64,000 bases of DNA, taken from the NCBI GenBank assembly GCA_910579205.1, contig CAJTTD010000003.1, positions 84,992 to 148,991 on the forward strand. Direction: 5' to 3'. The notes beneath the pieces are model-generated. The model was given only the letters and a program-made list of their open reading frames with translations. It had not been told where the DNA came from and did no database searches. This document shows positions 24,421-33,627 of the stretch, piece after piece. Origin of the DNA: an uncultured Christensenella sp. (GTDB lineage: Bacteria > Bacillota > Clostridia > Christensenellales > Pumilibacteraceae). A program made the translations under genes and the position numbers. Each line of letters starts with the position of its first letter. The first letter of the stretch is position 1.

Positions 24421-26079
24421 ATGCAAGAAATTTGCAACAGCATGGAAAAAGCGCCGCAGCGCGCATTGCTTAAAGCGTTGGGTCTCACCGACGAAGAGAT
24501 AGCCAAACCTCTTATTGCCGTAGTTTCCGCAAAGTCGGAGATAGTACCCGGACATGCCCATCTCGACCGCATAACCGACGCGGTAAAGGCGGGAATATAC
24601 GCAAACGGTTGCACGCCCGTCGTAGTACCCGCTATAGGTGTGTGCGACGGCATAGCCATGGGACACGGCGGCATGCGCTACTCTCTCCCCTCTCGCGAAC
24701 TCATAGCGGACGGCGTGGAGACCATGCTCGCAGGACACGCGTTCGACGGCGCGGTATTCGTACCAAACTGCGACAAGATAGTTCCCGGCATGCTCATGGG
24801 CGCGGCGCGTGTGAATATTCCGTCCGTTTTCGTCTCGGGCGGACCTATGGAAAGCGGCATATTCAAAGGCAAGCGCGTAGGGCTGTCGTCCGTATTCGAG
24901 GGCGTAGGCGCTGTCAAAAACGGTTCTATGAGCCTTGACGAACTCACCGCGCTCGAAAACGCGGCATGTCCCGGTTGCGGGAGCTGCTGCGGCATGTATA
25001 CAGCCAATTCGCTCAACTGTCTGTGCGAAGCGCTCGGCATGGCGCTTCCCGGCAACGGCACGGCGCTTGCTGTATCGAGCGAGCGCATACGCCTTGCAAA
25101 GAATGCGGGCGCGGCGGTTTGCACGCTCGTGCGCGACGCAATAACCCCGCGCATGATAATGACAAAGCGCGCGTTTACAAACGCGTTGGCGCTCGACATG
25201 GCGCTCGGCGCGTCCACTAACACCATACTCCATTTATTCGCAATAGCGGCGGAATGCAATATACAGCTCGATCTCGATCTCGTTCAATCGATATCCGATC
25301 AAACGCCCACGCTTTGCAAACTGTCGCCGTCCACCGATGTGGATATGGAACAACTCGGCTTGGCGGGCGGAGTGATGGCAGTGCTCCACGAGCTTGCAAA
25401 AAAGAACCTTATAGACGGCTCGGCGCACACCGTGCACGGCTGCGCGCTCGCGGATGACTACGAGCATGCGCACGTCTTAAATACCGCAGTCATAAGCAAA
25501 ATAGACTCGCCTATCTCGCCCGTCGGCGGCTTGGCTGTGCTTCGCGGCAATCTCGCCGAAGCGGGCGCGGTCGTCAAACGCTCGGCGGTAGACAAGTCCA
25601 TGCTCGCGTTTACGGGCAAAGCCAAGTGCTTCAACTGCGAAGAGGACGCCGTTTCGGCTATATACGGCGGACGCATCAAAAAAGGCGACGTTATAGTTAT
25701 AAGATACGAGGGTCCCGCGGGCGGACCGGGAATGAGAGAAATGCTCTCGCCCACTTCCGCGCTTGTCGGAATGGGGCTTGACAAGGACGTAGCGCTCATA
25801 ACCGACGGCAGATTTTCGGGCGCGACGCGCGGCGCGGCTATAGGACATGTAAGCCCCGAAGCGGCGGCGGACGGCAAGATAGCGCTCGTAGCCGACGGCG
25901 ACGTTATAAAGATAGATATCCCCGGCGGCAGACTCAATCTCGACGTTCCCGCAAAAACGCTGCAAGCGCGGCAGAAAAAGCTCCGTCCCAAAGACAAGGA
26001 CGTTTCGGGCTGGCTGTTGCGCTATCAAAACCTCGTAACGTCGGCATCGACGGGCGCGGTACTCAAAAAGAAGTTTTAA
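24421..26079 (+). CDS. ilvD: Dihydroxy-acid dehydratase
   Basis: Dehydrates 2,3-dihydroxy-isovalerate and -methylvalerate to the branched 2-oxo acids. The 552-residue protein keeps the Fe-S and Mg-binding signatures: [32 protein letters not shown] (over the first part of the cluster region), and PTCCK-equivalent region [11 protein letters not shown] with VSPEAA. GTG 24415 is in frame but only 1-2 nt from AAAAGGA; ATG 24421 has the correct 7-nt spacing and is preferred. leuC begins 5 bp downstream. Confidence 0.96.
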   Translation: MQEICNSMEKAPQRALLKALGLTDEEIAKPLIAVVSAKSEIVPGHAHLDRITDAVKAGIYANGCTPVVVPAIGVCDGIAMGHGGMRYSLPSRELIADGVETMLAGHAFDGAVFVPNCDKIVPGMLMGAARVNIPSVFVSGGPMESGIFKGKRVGLSSVFEGVGAVKNGSMSLDELTALENAACPGCGSCCGMYTANSLNCLCEALGMALPGNGTALAVSSERIRLAKNAGAAVCTLVRDAITPRMIMTKRAFTNALALDMALGASTNTILHLFAIAAECNIQLDLDLVQSISDQTPTLCKLSPSTDVDMEQLGLAGGVMAVLHELAKKNLIDGSAHTVHGCALADDYEHAHVLNTAVISKIDSPISPVGGLAVLRGNLAEAGAVVKRSAVDKSMLAFTGKAKCFNCEEDAVSAIYGGRIKKGDVIVIRYEGPAGGPGMREMLSPTSALVGMGLDKDVALITDGRFSGATRGAAIGHVSPEAAADGKIALVADGDVIKIDIPGGRLNLDVPAKTLQARQKKLRPKDKDVSGWLLRYQNLVTSASTGAVLKKKF

Positions 26080-26084
26080 TTATC

Positions 26085-27326
26085 ATGACATTATCTCAAA
26101 AAATATTAGCGGCGCACTGCGGCAAGCAAAGCGTAACGCCGGGCGAAATGATAATGGCAAACGTCGATCTCGCGCTCGGCAACGACATAACGTGTCCGCT
26201 CGCGGTGAACGAGTTTGAAGCCTCGGGCGGCGGTAAGGTTTTCGACCCAAATAAAGTCGCTATAGTCCTCGATCATTTTGCGCCCAACAAAGACATCGAA
26301 AGCGCGCGGCAATGCGCAGCGTGCCGAAACTTTGCCAACGAGCAAGGCATAAAAAACTTTTTCGACGTCGGACAAATGGGCATAGAACACGCGTTACTGC
26401 CCGAAAAAGGTCTCACCCTTCCGCACATGCTCATAGTGGGCGCGGACTCGCACACTTGCACGTACGGCGCAGTATCGAGTTTTTCCACGGGCGTCGGCTC
26501 AACAGACCTTGCGTACGCGCTCAAAACGGGCAAACTGTGGTTCAGAGTTCCGTCAGCCGTAAAAGTAACGCTTAAAGGCAAACTCAAACCGATAGTATCG
26601 GGAAAAGACGTAATACTTCACTTGATAGGCATGATAGGCGTTTCGGGCGCGCGTTACACATCGCTCGAGTTTGGCGGCGACATAAGCTCGCTCTCCATCG
26701 ACGACCGCTTTACCGTATGCAATATGGCTATCGAAGCGGGCGCTAAAAACGGCATTTTCCCCGTAGACGAAATTACGCGCGAATATTTAAAACAGCGCAC
26801 CGACAAAAAGTTCGAGTGTCTCACCGCCGACGCGGACGCGCAATACGACCGCGAAGTCGTTATAGACTTGGACGAACTCCGCCCCACCGTGGCAAAACCG
26901 CATCTGCCCGAAAACACCGCAACTCTAGAAGAGATATCCCAAGAAAAGATAAAAGTCGATCAAGTGGTGATAGGTTCTTGCACCAACGGACGGCTGTCCG
27001 ATCTCCGATCGGCATACGAAGTCCTCAAAGGCAACAAGATAGCCAAGGGCGTGCGCGTTATAATAATTCCCGCAACGCAGTACATATATCTTCAAGCGCT
27101 CCGCTTAGGCTATATAGAAGCGTTTATAGAAGCGGGGGCGGTCGTTTCCACACCCACATGCGGACCGTGCTTAGGCGGACACATGGGCATACTCGCCGAC
27201 AACGAAACGGCGATAGCTACGACCAACCGCAACTTTATAGGCAGAATGGGCGCGCGATCGTCGCGCATATACTTAGCCTCGCCGTACACCGCGGCACGCG
27301 CGGCGCTTTTAGGCTATATCGGATAG
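26085..27326 (+). CDS. leuC: 3-isopropylmalate dehydratase large subunit
   Basis: With LeuD isomerises 2- to 3-isopropylmalate in leucine synthesis. At 413 residues it is the short LeuC/HacA type found in archaea and clostridia rather than the ~465-residue proteobacterial form. Aconitase-family features: [19 protein letters not shown], and the 4Fe-4S ligands in [11 protein letters not shown] and [10 protein letters not shown]. Ribosome binding is weak (AAGAAG), suggesting coupling to ilvD. leuD follows after 9 bp. Confidence 0.96.
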   Translation: MTLSQKILAAHCGKQSVTPGEMIMANVDLALGNDITCPLAVNEFEASGGGKVFDPNKVAIVLDHFAPNKDIESARQCAACRNFANEQGIKNFFDVGQMGIEHALLPEKGLTLPHMLIVGADSHTCTYGAVSSFSTGVGSTDLAYALKTGKLWFRVPSAVKVTLKGKLKPIVSGKDVILHLIGMIGVSGARYTSLEFGGDISSLSIDDRFTVCNMAIEAGAKNGIFPVDEITREYLKQRTDKKFECLTADADAQYDREVVIDLDELRPTVAKPHLPENTATLEEISQEKIKVDQVVIGSCTNGRLSDLRSAYEVLKGNKIAKGVRVIIIPATQYIYLQALRLGYIEAFIEAGAVVSTPTCGPCLGGHMGILADNETAIATTNRNFIGRMGARSSRIYLASPYTAARAALLGYIG

Positions 27327-27335
27327 AAGGACGCT

Positions 27336-27803
27336 ATGGAACAAGGCAAAGCATTTAAATTCGGAGACCATGTGGACACGGACGCTATAATCGCGGCGCG
27401 GTACTTAAACGTGTCCGACTTTAACGCACTCGCCGCGCACTGCATGGAGGACATCGACGATAAGTTCGCGCAAGCCGTTCGGCGCGGCGATTACATAGTA
27501 GCGGGCGAAAATTTCGGCTGCGGCAGTTCGCGCGAACACGCGCCCGCCGTCATCAAAGCATGCGGCGTCAAAGCGGTGGTCGCCAAAAGCTTCGCGCGCA
27601 TATTTTACCGCAACGCGATCAACATAGGTCTATCAATAGTTGAATGCGCTCAAGCGGTCGATGACTGCGACGACGGCGACGTTATATCAGTCGATACGGT
27701 AAACGGTACGGTCAATAACGCCACCAAAGGAAAAACGTATGCATTCCCGCCCTATCCCCAAGAAATACGGGACATAATAGCACGCGGCGGACTTTTAAAA
27801 TAA
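27336..27803 (+). CDS. leuD: 3-isopropylmalate dehydratase small subunit
   Basis: A 155-residue swivel domain of the LeuCD enzyme: [17 protein letters not shown] at the N-terminus and the substrate loop [14 protein letters not shown], then [15 protein letters not shown]. The short length fits the LeuC partner upstream. AAGGA precedes ATG 27336. Confidence 0.97.
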   Translation: MEQGKAFKFGDHVDTDAIIAARYLNVSDFNALAAHCMEDIDDKFAQAVRRGDYIVAGENFGCGSSREHAPAVIKACGVKAVVAKSFARIFYRNAINIGLSIVECAQAVDDCDDGDVISVDTVNGTVNNATKGKTYAFPPYPQEIRDIIARGGLLK

Positions 27804-27825
27804 ACGGTTTTGCAGAGGAGAGATC

Positions 27826-28899
27826 ATGAATTTCAACGTAGTTCTTTTACCCGGAGACGGCGTCGGTCCCGAGATCATAGACGCTGCGGTCGCAGTTCTC
27901 AACGCAGTCGAGCGCAAGTTCGGACACAACTTTCACATGCGCGCTCTGCCCGTCGGCGGCAGCGCAATAGACAGCACGGGCGTTCCCCTGCCCAAAGACA
28001 CGCTTGAAGCGTGCAAAGCGGCAAACGCCGTGCTTTTGGGCGCGGTGGGCGGACCCAAGTGGGAATCCGTATCGGCGCACCTCCGCCCAGAAAAAGGGTT
28101 GCTCGCGCTGCGCTCGGGCATGGGCTTGTTTGCCAATCTCCGCCCCGTATCGCTTTATAGCGAGCTAGTAAACGCCAGCCCGCTCAAGAGCGATATCGCA
28201 AAGAAAGGCGTTGACATAATGATCGTTCGCGAGCTAATAGGCGGTATCTACTTCGGCGAACGCGGTTTCCGCGATGGAGTTATGGGTCAAGAGGCTTACG
28301 ACACCGAAGTGTATTCCATAAACGAAATAGAGCGCATAGCAAAGATAGCGTTCGAGATAGCGTCGTCGCGCAATAAGCGCGTTACCAGCGTGGACAAAGC
28401 CAACGTACTCGATACGAGCAAACTTTGGCGCGCCACGGTGGAACGCATAGCCAAGAGCTATCCCGACGTCAAGCTCGAACACATGCTCGTGGACAACTGC
28501 GCTATGCAGCTCGTAAAAGATCCGTCGCAGTTCGACGTACTGCTTACGAGCAACTTGTTCGGCGATATACTCTCCGACGAAGCGGCGGCGATAACCGGAT
28601 CTATAGGCATGCTGCCGTCAAGCTCGCTCGGCGCGGGCAATATCGGACTGTACGAGCCGATTCACGGCTCCGCTCCCGACATTGCGGGCAAGGACGAAGC
28701 CAACCCCATAGGCACTATCCTTGCCGCCGCCATGATGCTCGGAACGTCTCTCAAGCTTGTGGACGAAGCCGTAGCCGTGGAGAACGCGGTCAAGCGCACG
28801 CTCGCAAAAGGTCTGCGCACCAAGGACATTGCGGGCGGCAAAAAGCACGTGTCGTGTTCGCGCATGGCGGAAGAGATAGCTTTGGCGATACTGAATTGA
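27826..28899 (+). CDS. leuB: 3-isopropylmalate dehydrogenase
   Basis: NAD-dependent oxidative decarboxylation of 3-isopropylmalate. The 357-residue protein shows LLPGDGVGPEI, LLGAVGGPKW, the Arg-rich substrate loop (LRSGMGLFANLRP), GGIYFGERG, and TSNLFGDILSDEAAAITGS with GSAPDIAGKDEANP for NAD. GAGGAG lies 7 nt before ATG 27826. Last gene of ilvD-leuCDB; leuA and ilvC are not in the window. Confidence 0.97.
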   Translation: MNFNVVLLPGDGVGPEIIDAAVAVLNAVERKFGHNFHMRALPVGGSAIDSTGVPLPKDTLEACKAANAVLLGAVGGPKWESVSAHLRPEKGLLALRSGMGLFANLRPVSLYSELVNASPLKSDIAKKGVDIMIVRELIGGIYFGERGFRDGVMGQEAYDTEVYSINEIERIAKIAFEIASSRNKRVTSVDKANVLDTSKLWRATVERIAKSYPDVKLEHMLVDNCAMQLVKDPSQFDVLLTSNLFGDILSDEAAAITGSIGMLPSSSLGAGNIGLYEPIHGSAPDIAGKDEANPIGTILAAAMMLGTSLKLVDEAVAVENAVKRTLAKGLRTKDIAGGKKHVSCSRMAEEIALAILN

Positions 28900-28926
28900 T
28901 AGCGAAAAAGCCGCTTTACATATCGC

Positions 28927-28955
28927 TTTACATTATCCGCAGTATTTGTTATAAT
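28927..28955 (+). promoter_or_regulatory. Promoter of acpP
   Basis: TTTACA (28927-28932), 17-bp spacer, TATAAT (28950-28955) with an extended -10 TGT directly before it. Confidence 0.85.
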
Positions 28956-28985
28956 AAAAAACAACATAAAGGAGAACGATAGATC

Positions 28986-29207
28986 ATGTTTGAACAGATC
29001 CAAAAAGAACTTGCGCAGTACTTCGAGATCGCGCCCGAAAAGATAACGCGCGAAACCGACTTTGCAAACGACTTGAAAGCCGATTCGCTCGCGCTTATGG
29101 AACTTATGTTCACGCTCGAATCGGAAACGGGCAAAACGCTCGACGACGACGTGATGACGAAAGTAAAGACCGTCGGCGATCTTTGCGACTATTTGGAAAA
29201 GCTTTGA
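28986..29207 (+). CDS. acpP: Acyl carrier protein
   Basis: A 73-residue acidic carrier for acyl chains. The phosphopantetheine attachment site is Ser34 in KADSLALMEL, slightly different from the classical GADSLD. AAAGGAG precedes ATG 28986. It has its own promoter and terminator and no fatty-acid genes next to it, so it may serve either general lipid synthesis or a specialised system. Confidence 0.93.
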   Translation: MFEQIQKELAQYFEIAPEKITRETDFANDLKADSLALMELMFTLESETGKTLDDDVMTKVKTVGDLCDYLEKL

Positions 29208-29220
29208 GCGTAAACAACTT

Positions 29221-29261
29221 AAACGGGACGAACTTTTTATTTGTTCGTCCCGTTTTTTATT
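29221..29261. terminator. Bidirectional terminator after acpP
   Basis: AACGGGACGAAC and GTTCGTCCCGTT are perfect complements around a T-rich loop, followed by TTTTAT. Also placed to end the converging transglutaminase transcript. Confidence 0.95.
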
Positions 29262-29312
29262 GCGTCTTTGCAACGTGCGCCGCGCCACTATTTAATATAG
29301 CAGCGGTCGCCT

Positions 29313-30440
29313 CTATTTGTACATCAAAAACAAATATACGCCGTTGGGATAGTGAAAGTACGGTCTTTGCGATTCATTCAAGGCAAAGTCGGGGTTTTTC
29401 AAATGCGCATATGCTTCGTCTATCTCGGCTTTATACATATCGCCGTCGTTGATATTCGCTTTATCGGGAAAGCGCAGTTGTATCTCTATCTTGCCTACCG
29501 CGCCCTTAGCCGAGCTTATAGACTTAAACAGCGAGTTGAGCGTCGCTTGATCGGTTATGACCGAGGGATAGCTCGTGCCGTTTACCGACACTGCTTTGCC
29601 GTCGAAATACTCCATATCCTCGAGCGCGTCGCATGCGGACGTGTCGGAAAACACGTGCAGTTGCGGTCTGAACGTTCTGTAAGTCTCGTCGCTCAGCATA
29701 AAGTATCCGTGCGCTATCTGATGTTTGTACTCTGTCGATCTTCCAGCGCTCACTACATAGTGCGCCATATCTGCGGTAACGTCCGCATTATACCACTTGC
29801 CGCCCACGCGCACTTTGTTCCACGCATGCGGTCCGCCGGCATAAGTGCCCACCATGCGTATGCTCTCGATGCCTTCTATAGCGCACAAAAACGCGTAAGC
29901 GCGGCTCAGTCCGTCGCACACCGCCAGCTTGTTCAAAAACACGCCGTCGATACCGAACGCGGGGTCGTTTTGCACGTCCGTATTGCCGTTTTGATAATCG
30001 ATATACAGTTCTTGGTCGTACTCGATATAATACGCGAGATAGTCATGCAAAGCGTGCGCAGTCTTATATTCGCCATCCGCATTGCCGTGCCACGAATTGA
30101 GTATGTACGTATCGAGTATTTCTATAGCGGCGTCGTACACTGCCTTTACGGGATCGCCGTCGGAAAATATCGGTTTTTTGCCGTCGTCCACCACAGTATA
30201 ATACAGTTCATCCAGCCGCGCGCGATACTGCGCGTCGGTAAGATCGCCGCTTGGCACTGGCGAAAGCTCCGCCGTTTCAAACGAATCGATGGGACGTACG
30301 GGCGCTTCTTCGGGCGTCGTTATCAAATGCGGCATGAGATCGGGAGACGCCTTGGACTTGGCGCACCCGACAGCCGTCGGCAAAAGCGCGGCGACAAGCG
30401 CCGAAGTTATAGTCATTCCCAATTTCGTTCTATGAAACAT
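29313..30440 (-). CDS. Transglutaminase-like lipoprotein
   Basis: A 375-residue exported protein: signal peptide with lipobox AVGC (Cys26), then a transglutaminase/protease-like core with the papain-type triad visible as Cys in NKLAVCDGLSRAYAFLC, His in GGPHAWNKVRV and Asp in WYNADVTAD. Such domains in clostridial surface proteins may cleave or cross-link peptides; the substrate is unknown. The C-terminal ~100 residues form a separate domain. Its start lies 11 bp inside the end of the upstream protease gene, so the two are translationally linked. Confidence 0.88.
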   Translation of the reverse strand: MFHRTKLGMTITSALVAALLPTAVGCAKSKASPDLMPHLITTPEEAPVRPIDSFETAELSPVPSGDLTDAQYRARLDELYYTVVDDGKKPIFSDGDPVKAVYDAAIEILDTYILNSWHGNADGEYKTAHALHDYLAYYIEYDQELYIDYQNGNTDVQNDPAFGIDGVFLNKLAVCDGLSRAYAFLCAIEGIESIRMVGTYAGGPHAWNKVRVGGKWYNADVTADMAHYVVSAGRSTEYKHQIAHGYFMLSDETYRTFRPQLHVFSDTSACDALEDMEYFDGKAVSVNGTSYPSVITDQATLNSLFKSISSAKGAVGKIEIQLRFPDKANINDGDMYKAEIDEAYAHLKNPDFALNESQRPYFHYPNGVYLFLMYK

Positions 30441-31785
30441 ATTTGTAATACCCGTCTAAATAGACCGTAACGATGCTCCCCCCTCGGTCTACCGTAAGCT
30501 GGAGCGGTTCGCCAGTGTATGAGCCTAAGCGGTAACGCAAAAATTCGCCGCAAGTCTTGCAAATATCGTCGGTTACTTCATACGACCCTATCTTAACGAT
30601 TATATCATTCGTCTTTATATCCTTGGGCGGAGAAACGGTGTCGAGCGAAACCACAGTCAGCTTGCCGTTTCTATACTCGCTCGTATAACCGAAACCGCGC
30701 ATTGTCATTCCGCCTATCGATGTGGAGTTGGCGCGGTAAAAGTTCATACCGAGCAAGCCTATCTCGCCGCCGTCGCCAAATTCGAGTATCTGCTTATAAA
30801 CGGGATATACCACCGATACAGGCAAAGCAAACCCCGTGTCTTCCACGTCGTCCGCATGCGACCCTCCGCCGCCCACAGCCATGCTCGTCATGCGGAACGT
30901 ACCAAGCCCCACGAGATTGCCGTCCATGTCGAACAGCGCGCCGCCGCTCATACCTGCGTTTATCGCCGCCGTCGTTCTTATGACGGGCAACGTTTTGGAT
31001 TCGTAATCGAGCAGTTCGCTTCTGCGCGATATTATGCCGTCGTATGCAGCAATGCCGAGCGACATGGCGTTGCCTATAGCCACCACGTGATCGCCCGTCT
31101 CGTAATCGAGCGTCGCAGAAAAGTATTCGCTGCCGTCGAGATCGTATATTTCGTACTGAGTTTTGTGCGACACGGTAACGACAGCTATGTCGTAATACGA
31201 GCTGTATCCCAAAACTTCGGCTTTATAATAACTGTCCTCGCCGTAAAACCGCACCGCGGGCACGCCGCCGTTTATCACGTGCGCATTGGTAAGCACGTAT
31301 ATCTTATTGCCTTCGAGCTTCATTACAACGCCCGAGCCGTGCAAATTGCCGCTCGCTATCTCCACCACGCTGCTGCCGCGCGCAGATACAACAGCCGATA
31401 TCGATTCTTTTTTATCGTCGGAAATTATGCCGACGGGCGTAGAGCCTTTCTGCATGAAATGCGCTGTTATAAGAGCTGAAAGCACGCCCGTCAGTACGCA
31501 TATGACCGCCATTACGGCAAGTACCAGCCATACGGTCCTGTTTCCGCTCACCCGTCTGCCTTTTACCGAAGCATAACCGCCGCGCATGGTATCGTCGTCG
31601 GGCGGAAATTCGTCGGCAGTACGCCTACTGTGAGTAGATACGGAAGCGCCGACGCGCGCCACGTCATTCCCCGTGCTTACCGAAAGTCCGCCGTCGTTCG
31701 CATTCACTGCCGACGGCGTGCTTTCTACTATTTCCATGTCTTGATGTTTGTTGTTTTCCACGTCCACAGACATATCCTCGGTCAT
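30430..31785 (-). CDS. Membrane-anchored trypsin-like serine protease (HtrA/DegP-like)
   Basis: An envelope protease with a long cytoplasmic N-terminus (about 85 residues, acidic and Ser-rich), one membrane helix (TVWLVLAVMAVICVLTGVL), an extracellular trypsin-like domain and a C-terminal PDZ-like region. Triad: His in LTNAHVI, Asp in YYDIAVVTV, Ser in INAGMSGGALFD; the usual GNSGGPL is changed to GMSGGAL. The PDZ-like part has KTNDIIVKIGSYEV. The start is uncertain: ATG 31785 is given, GTG 31809 and ATG 31773 are alternatives and none has a clear Shine-Dalgarno. It forms an operon with the transglutaminase-like gene. Confidence 0.88.
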   Translation of the reverse strand: MTEDMSVDVENNKHQDMEIVESTPSAVNANDGGLSVSTGNDVARVGASVSTHSRRTADEFPPDDDTMRGGYASVKGRRVSGNRTVWLVLAVMAVICVLTGVLSALITAHFMQKGSTPVGIISDDKKESISAVVSARGSSVVEIASGNLHGSGVVMKLEGNKIYVLTNAHVINGGVPAVRFYGEDSYYKAEVLGYSSYYDIAVVTVSHKTQYEIYDLDGSEYFSATLDYETGDHVVAIGNAMSLGIAAYDGIISRRSELLDYESKTLPVIRTTAAINAGMSGGALFDMDGNLVGLGTFRMTSMAVGGGGSHADDVEDTGFALPVSVVYPVYKQILEFGDGGEIGLLGMNFYRANSTSIGGMTMRGFGYTSEYRNGKLTVVSLDTVSPPKDIKTNDIIVKIGSYEVTDDICKTCGEFLRYRLGSYTGEPLQLTVDRGGSIVTVYLDGYYKYVS

Positions 31786-31858
31786 CTTAGACTTTTGTCG
31801 TTTTTGCACGTCGCCGCCGCCAAAGCGTTAAGCTATAACTGTTGCGACGCCTATCTTT

Positions 31859-31887
31859 ATTTTACCACAATTTTTACCGATTGTAAA
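31859..31887 (-). promoter_or_regulatory. Promoter of the protease-transglutaminase operon
   Basis: On the minus strand TTTACA (31882-31887), 17-bp spacer, TAAAAT (31859-31864). The rest of 31888-32080 holds no gene I can support. Confidence 0.7.
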
Positions 31888-32081
31888 CCGTATATGCGCG
31901 TTTGACGACGACCGCATTCGTACCGCGACAAATAATGACGAATGTTGCGGGTACTCTGTATTTTCGACAGTGCGCGATAACGGTGAATACTCGGCAAATT
32001 CGACACGACGCGAATTTAATAAATACTCACCCGTTTCGACATCATTCTGTCTTGTATGAAGTCGGCTCTATCTTAAGGCAT

Positions 32082-32113
32082 AAAAAAACACACGGTTTTC
32101 GTGCGCTTTTTTA
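32082..32113 (-). terminator. Terminator downstream of ung
   Basis: On the minus strand a CGCACG/CGTGTG stem with one mismatch is followed by seven T; A-runs on the other side allow two-way action. Confidence 0.75.
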
Positions 32114-32135
32114 TTATGTCATCGTTATTGCCCGC

Positions 32136-32852
32136 TCAACACTTATTTATCTTGTCAGACGTCTTATAATAATCTGCGGGGTCGAATCTATCGGTATACT
32201 GCCAATACACGGGCGGCATACCGTTTTCCGCCAGCCACTCGTTTACTTTGGAAAACGGCTTAGAGCCGAAAAAGCCGCGGTATGCGCTGAGCGGGCTGGG
32301 GTGCGCCGACATCACTTTGAAGTTGCGCGGCGATATAAGCTCGGACTTTTGTCGCGCGCTCATTCCCCACAGAATGTAGGCGACGGGCGCGCTTCTCAGA
32401 TTGAGCGCGCAGATAACTGCGTCGGTCAAATACTGCCAGCCGAGCGTCGAGTGCGATTGCGGTTGACCAGCTCTTACTGTGAGCGACGCGTTTAAAAGCA
32501 GCACGCCCTGGTTTGCCCAGCCTATGAGCGTTGTATCGTTCACGGGCGCGATACCTATATCCGATTTGAGTTCGGTAAAAATATTGCACAGCGACGGCGG
32601 GGCTTCCGTTCCGTTGTTGACGGCAAACGCCAAGCCGTTAGCTTGACCCGCGCCGTGATACGGGTCTTGACCCAAAATGACTACGCGCACTTGATCGTAA
32701 TCAACAAGCTTGAGCGCGGCGAATATTTTGTCGCGCGGCGGATAAACGGTGTATGCGGAATACTCGCGCTCCACGTTTTCCGTAAGCTCTTTAAAGTACG
32801 GCTTTTCGTATTCGCTTTTTAAAACTTCATCCCATTTTTCCGTTATCAGCAT
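32136..32852 (-). CDS. ung: Uracil-DNA glycosylase, family 1
   Basis: Removes uracil from DNA to start base-excision repair. The 238-residue protein has the water-activating loop VVILGQDPYHGAGQANGLAF, the NASLTV segment, and the minor-groove loop SAHPSPLSAYRGFFGSKPF. Family 1 length and order are complete. AGGATGG precedes the start, 11 bp after the stop of an ArsR-type regulator gene, so the two form an operon; this is an unusual partner for ung. Confidence 0.97.
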   Translation of the reverse strand: MLITEKWDEVLKSEYEKPYFKELTENVEREYSAYTVYPPRDKIFAALKLVDYDQVRVVILGQDPYHGAGQANGLAFAVNNGTEAPPSLCNIFTELKSDIGIAPVNDTTLIGWANQGVLLLNASLTVRAGQPQSHSTLGWQYLTDAVICALNLRSAPVAYILWGMSARQKSELISPRNFKVMSAHPSPLSAYRGFFGSKPFSKVNEWLAENGMPPVYWQYTDRFDPADYYKTSDKINKC

Positions 32853-32863
32853 AATGCGCCATC

Positions 32864-33205
32864 CTATAGTTCGGGTTTAAAGACAGCTCCGACCGCAACG
32901 TCCATTATGTACGGGATTTTATCTTCTGCGATCGAATAAAACATGACTTTGCCTTGACGCTTGCTTTCCACGATGCGCGCGGTCTTGAGCGTGCGGAGCT
33001 GGTGCGACGTCGTGGTCTGATTCAGTCCAGTCAACGCCGACAGATCACTGACGCACATTTTCGACACGGACAACGCCGATACGATCTTGAGCCGCGTAAC
33101 ATCGGATAATGCGTCGAAAAAGTCCGCCAAACGCGCAAGCGCGCATTCGCTCGGCATATAGCCTTGAACTTTGTCGGCGGTCATGCTGTCTAACAACATT
33201 TCCAT
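32864..33205 (-). CDS. ArsR-family winged-helix regulator
   Basis: A 113-residue regulator. Helix-turn-helix: KMCVSDLSALTGLNQTTTSHQLRTLK; wing: SKRQGKVMFYSI. The metal sites of SmtB/CadC are not evident: only one Cys (MCVSDL) and no alpha-5 His pair, so it may sense something other than metal. Start ATG 33205 (then ATG 33199) lies 8 nt after a perfect -10, with no Shine-Dalgarno, implying a leaderless message. ung is the downstream gene. Confidence 0.9.
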   Translation of the reverse strand: MEMLLDSMTADKVQGYMPSECALARLADFFDALSDVTRLKIVSALSVSKMCVSDLSALTGLNQTTTSHQLRTLKTARIVESKRQGKVMFYSIAEDKIPYIMDVAVGAVFKPEL

Positions 33206-33213
33206 ATATGTAC

Positions 33214-33242
33214 ATTATAGCATATATAAAATCGCATGTCAA
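33214..33242 (-). promoter_or_regulatory. Perfect consensus promoter of arsR-ung, leaderless
   Basis: Minus-strand TTGACA (33237-33242), 17-bp spacer, TATAAT (33214-33219). The -10 ends 8 nt before ATG 33205, so transcription should start at or next to the A of the start codon. Confidence 0.85.
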
Positions 33243-33345
33243 CGCCGTCTTTTGTCGAGCATGCGCGAATTCGGCGAATACATACCGAAATAGCTCGAAC
33301 CGTTTGCGCGCATACGTCATATATACAACAAGACGGAGGGACATC

Positions 33346-33525
33346 ATGGGAAACGATATTTTCGGACTGTTACTGATGATCTTGATGCTTGAAAACGGCG
33401 GCGGCACAGAGTGCATAAATCAGCTCATATTGATGTTTTTGATGATGAATTCGCGCGGTGGAAACAACGATGACCAAACGCGCTGTCGCAACGATTGCTG
33501 CAGAGAGGACGGCTTTACTTTTTAA
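33346..33525 (+). CDS. Small hydrophobic, Cys-rich protein of unknown function
   Basis: A 59-residue protein that would be missed by length filters. GGAGGG lies 6 nt before ATG 33346. Residues 5-16 and 24-34 are strongly hydrophobic and Met/Leu-rich (FGLLLMILMLEN, INQLILMFLMM); the rest is polar with a Cys cluster (RCRNDCCRED). The two short hydrophobic stretches are just shorter than normal membrane helices. A structural role, for instance in an envelope or spore layer, is possible but not shown. A strong terminator follows. Confidence 0.65.
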   Translation: MGNDIFGLLLMILMLENGGGTECINQLILMFLMMNSRGGNNDDQTRCRNDCCREDGFTF

Positions 33526-33568
33526 AAAAACCGAGCGCAGGGGCGGCGCGATCGTGCCGTCCCGCAGC

Positions 33569-33611
33569 AAAAAACGCCGCCCGCGGACAAGCTCCGCAAG
33601 CGGCGTTTTAT
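33569..33611. terminator. Bidirectional terminator between small protein and gpmI
   Basis: AAAACGCCGC and GCGGCGTTTT form a GC-rich stem with an internal CCGCGGA/TCCGC hairpin. Confidence 0.9.
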
Positions 33612-33627
33612 AACGCTTATTATTACC

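Noticed and set aside
29313..31809. Protease-transglutaminase pair as a lasso-peptide or sortase-type maturation system
   Set aside because: No precursor peptide, cyclase or sortase motif is nearby; the transglutaminase fold is exported and lipid-anchored, unlike lasso-peptide leader proteases.
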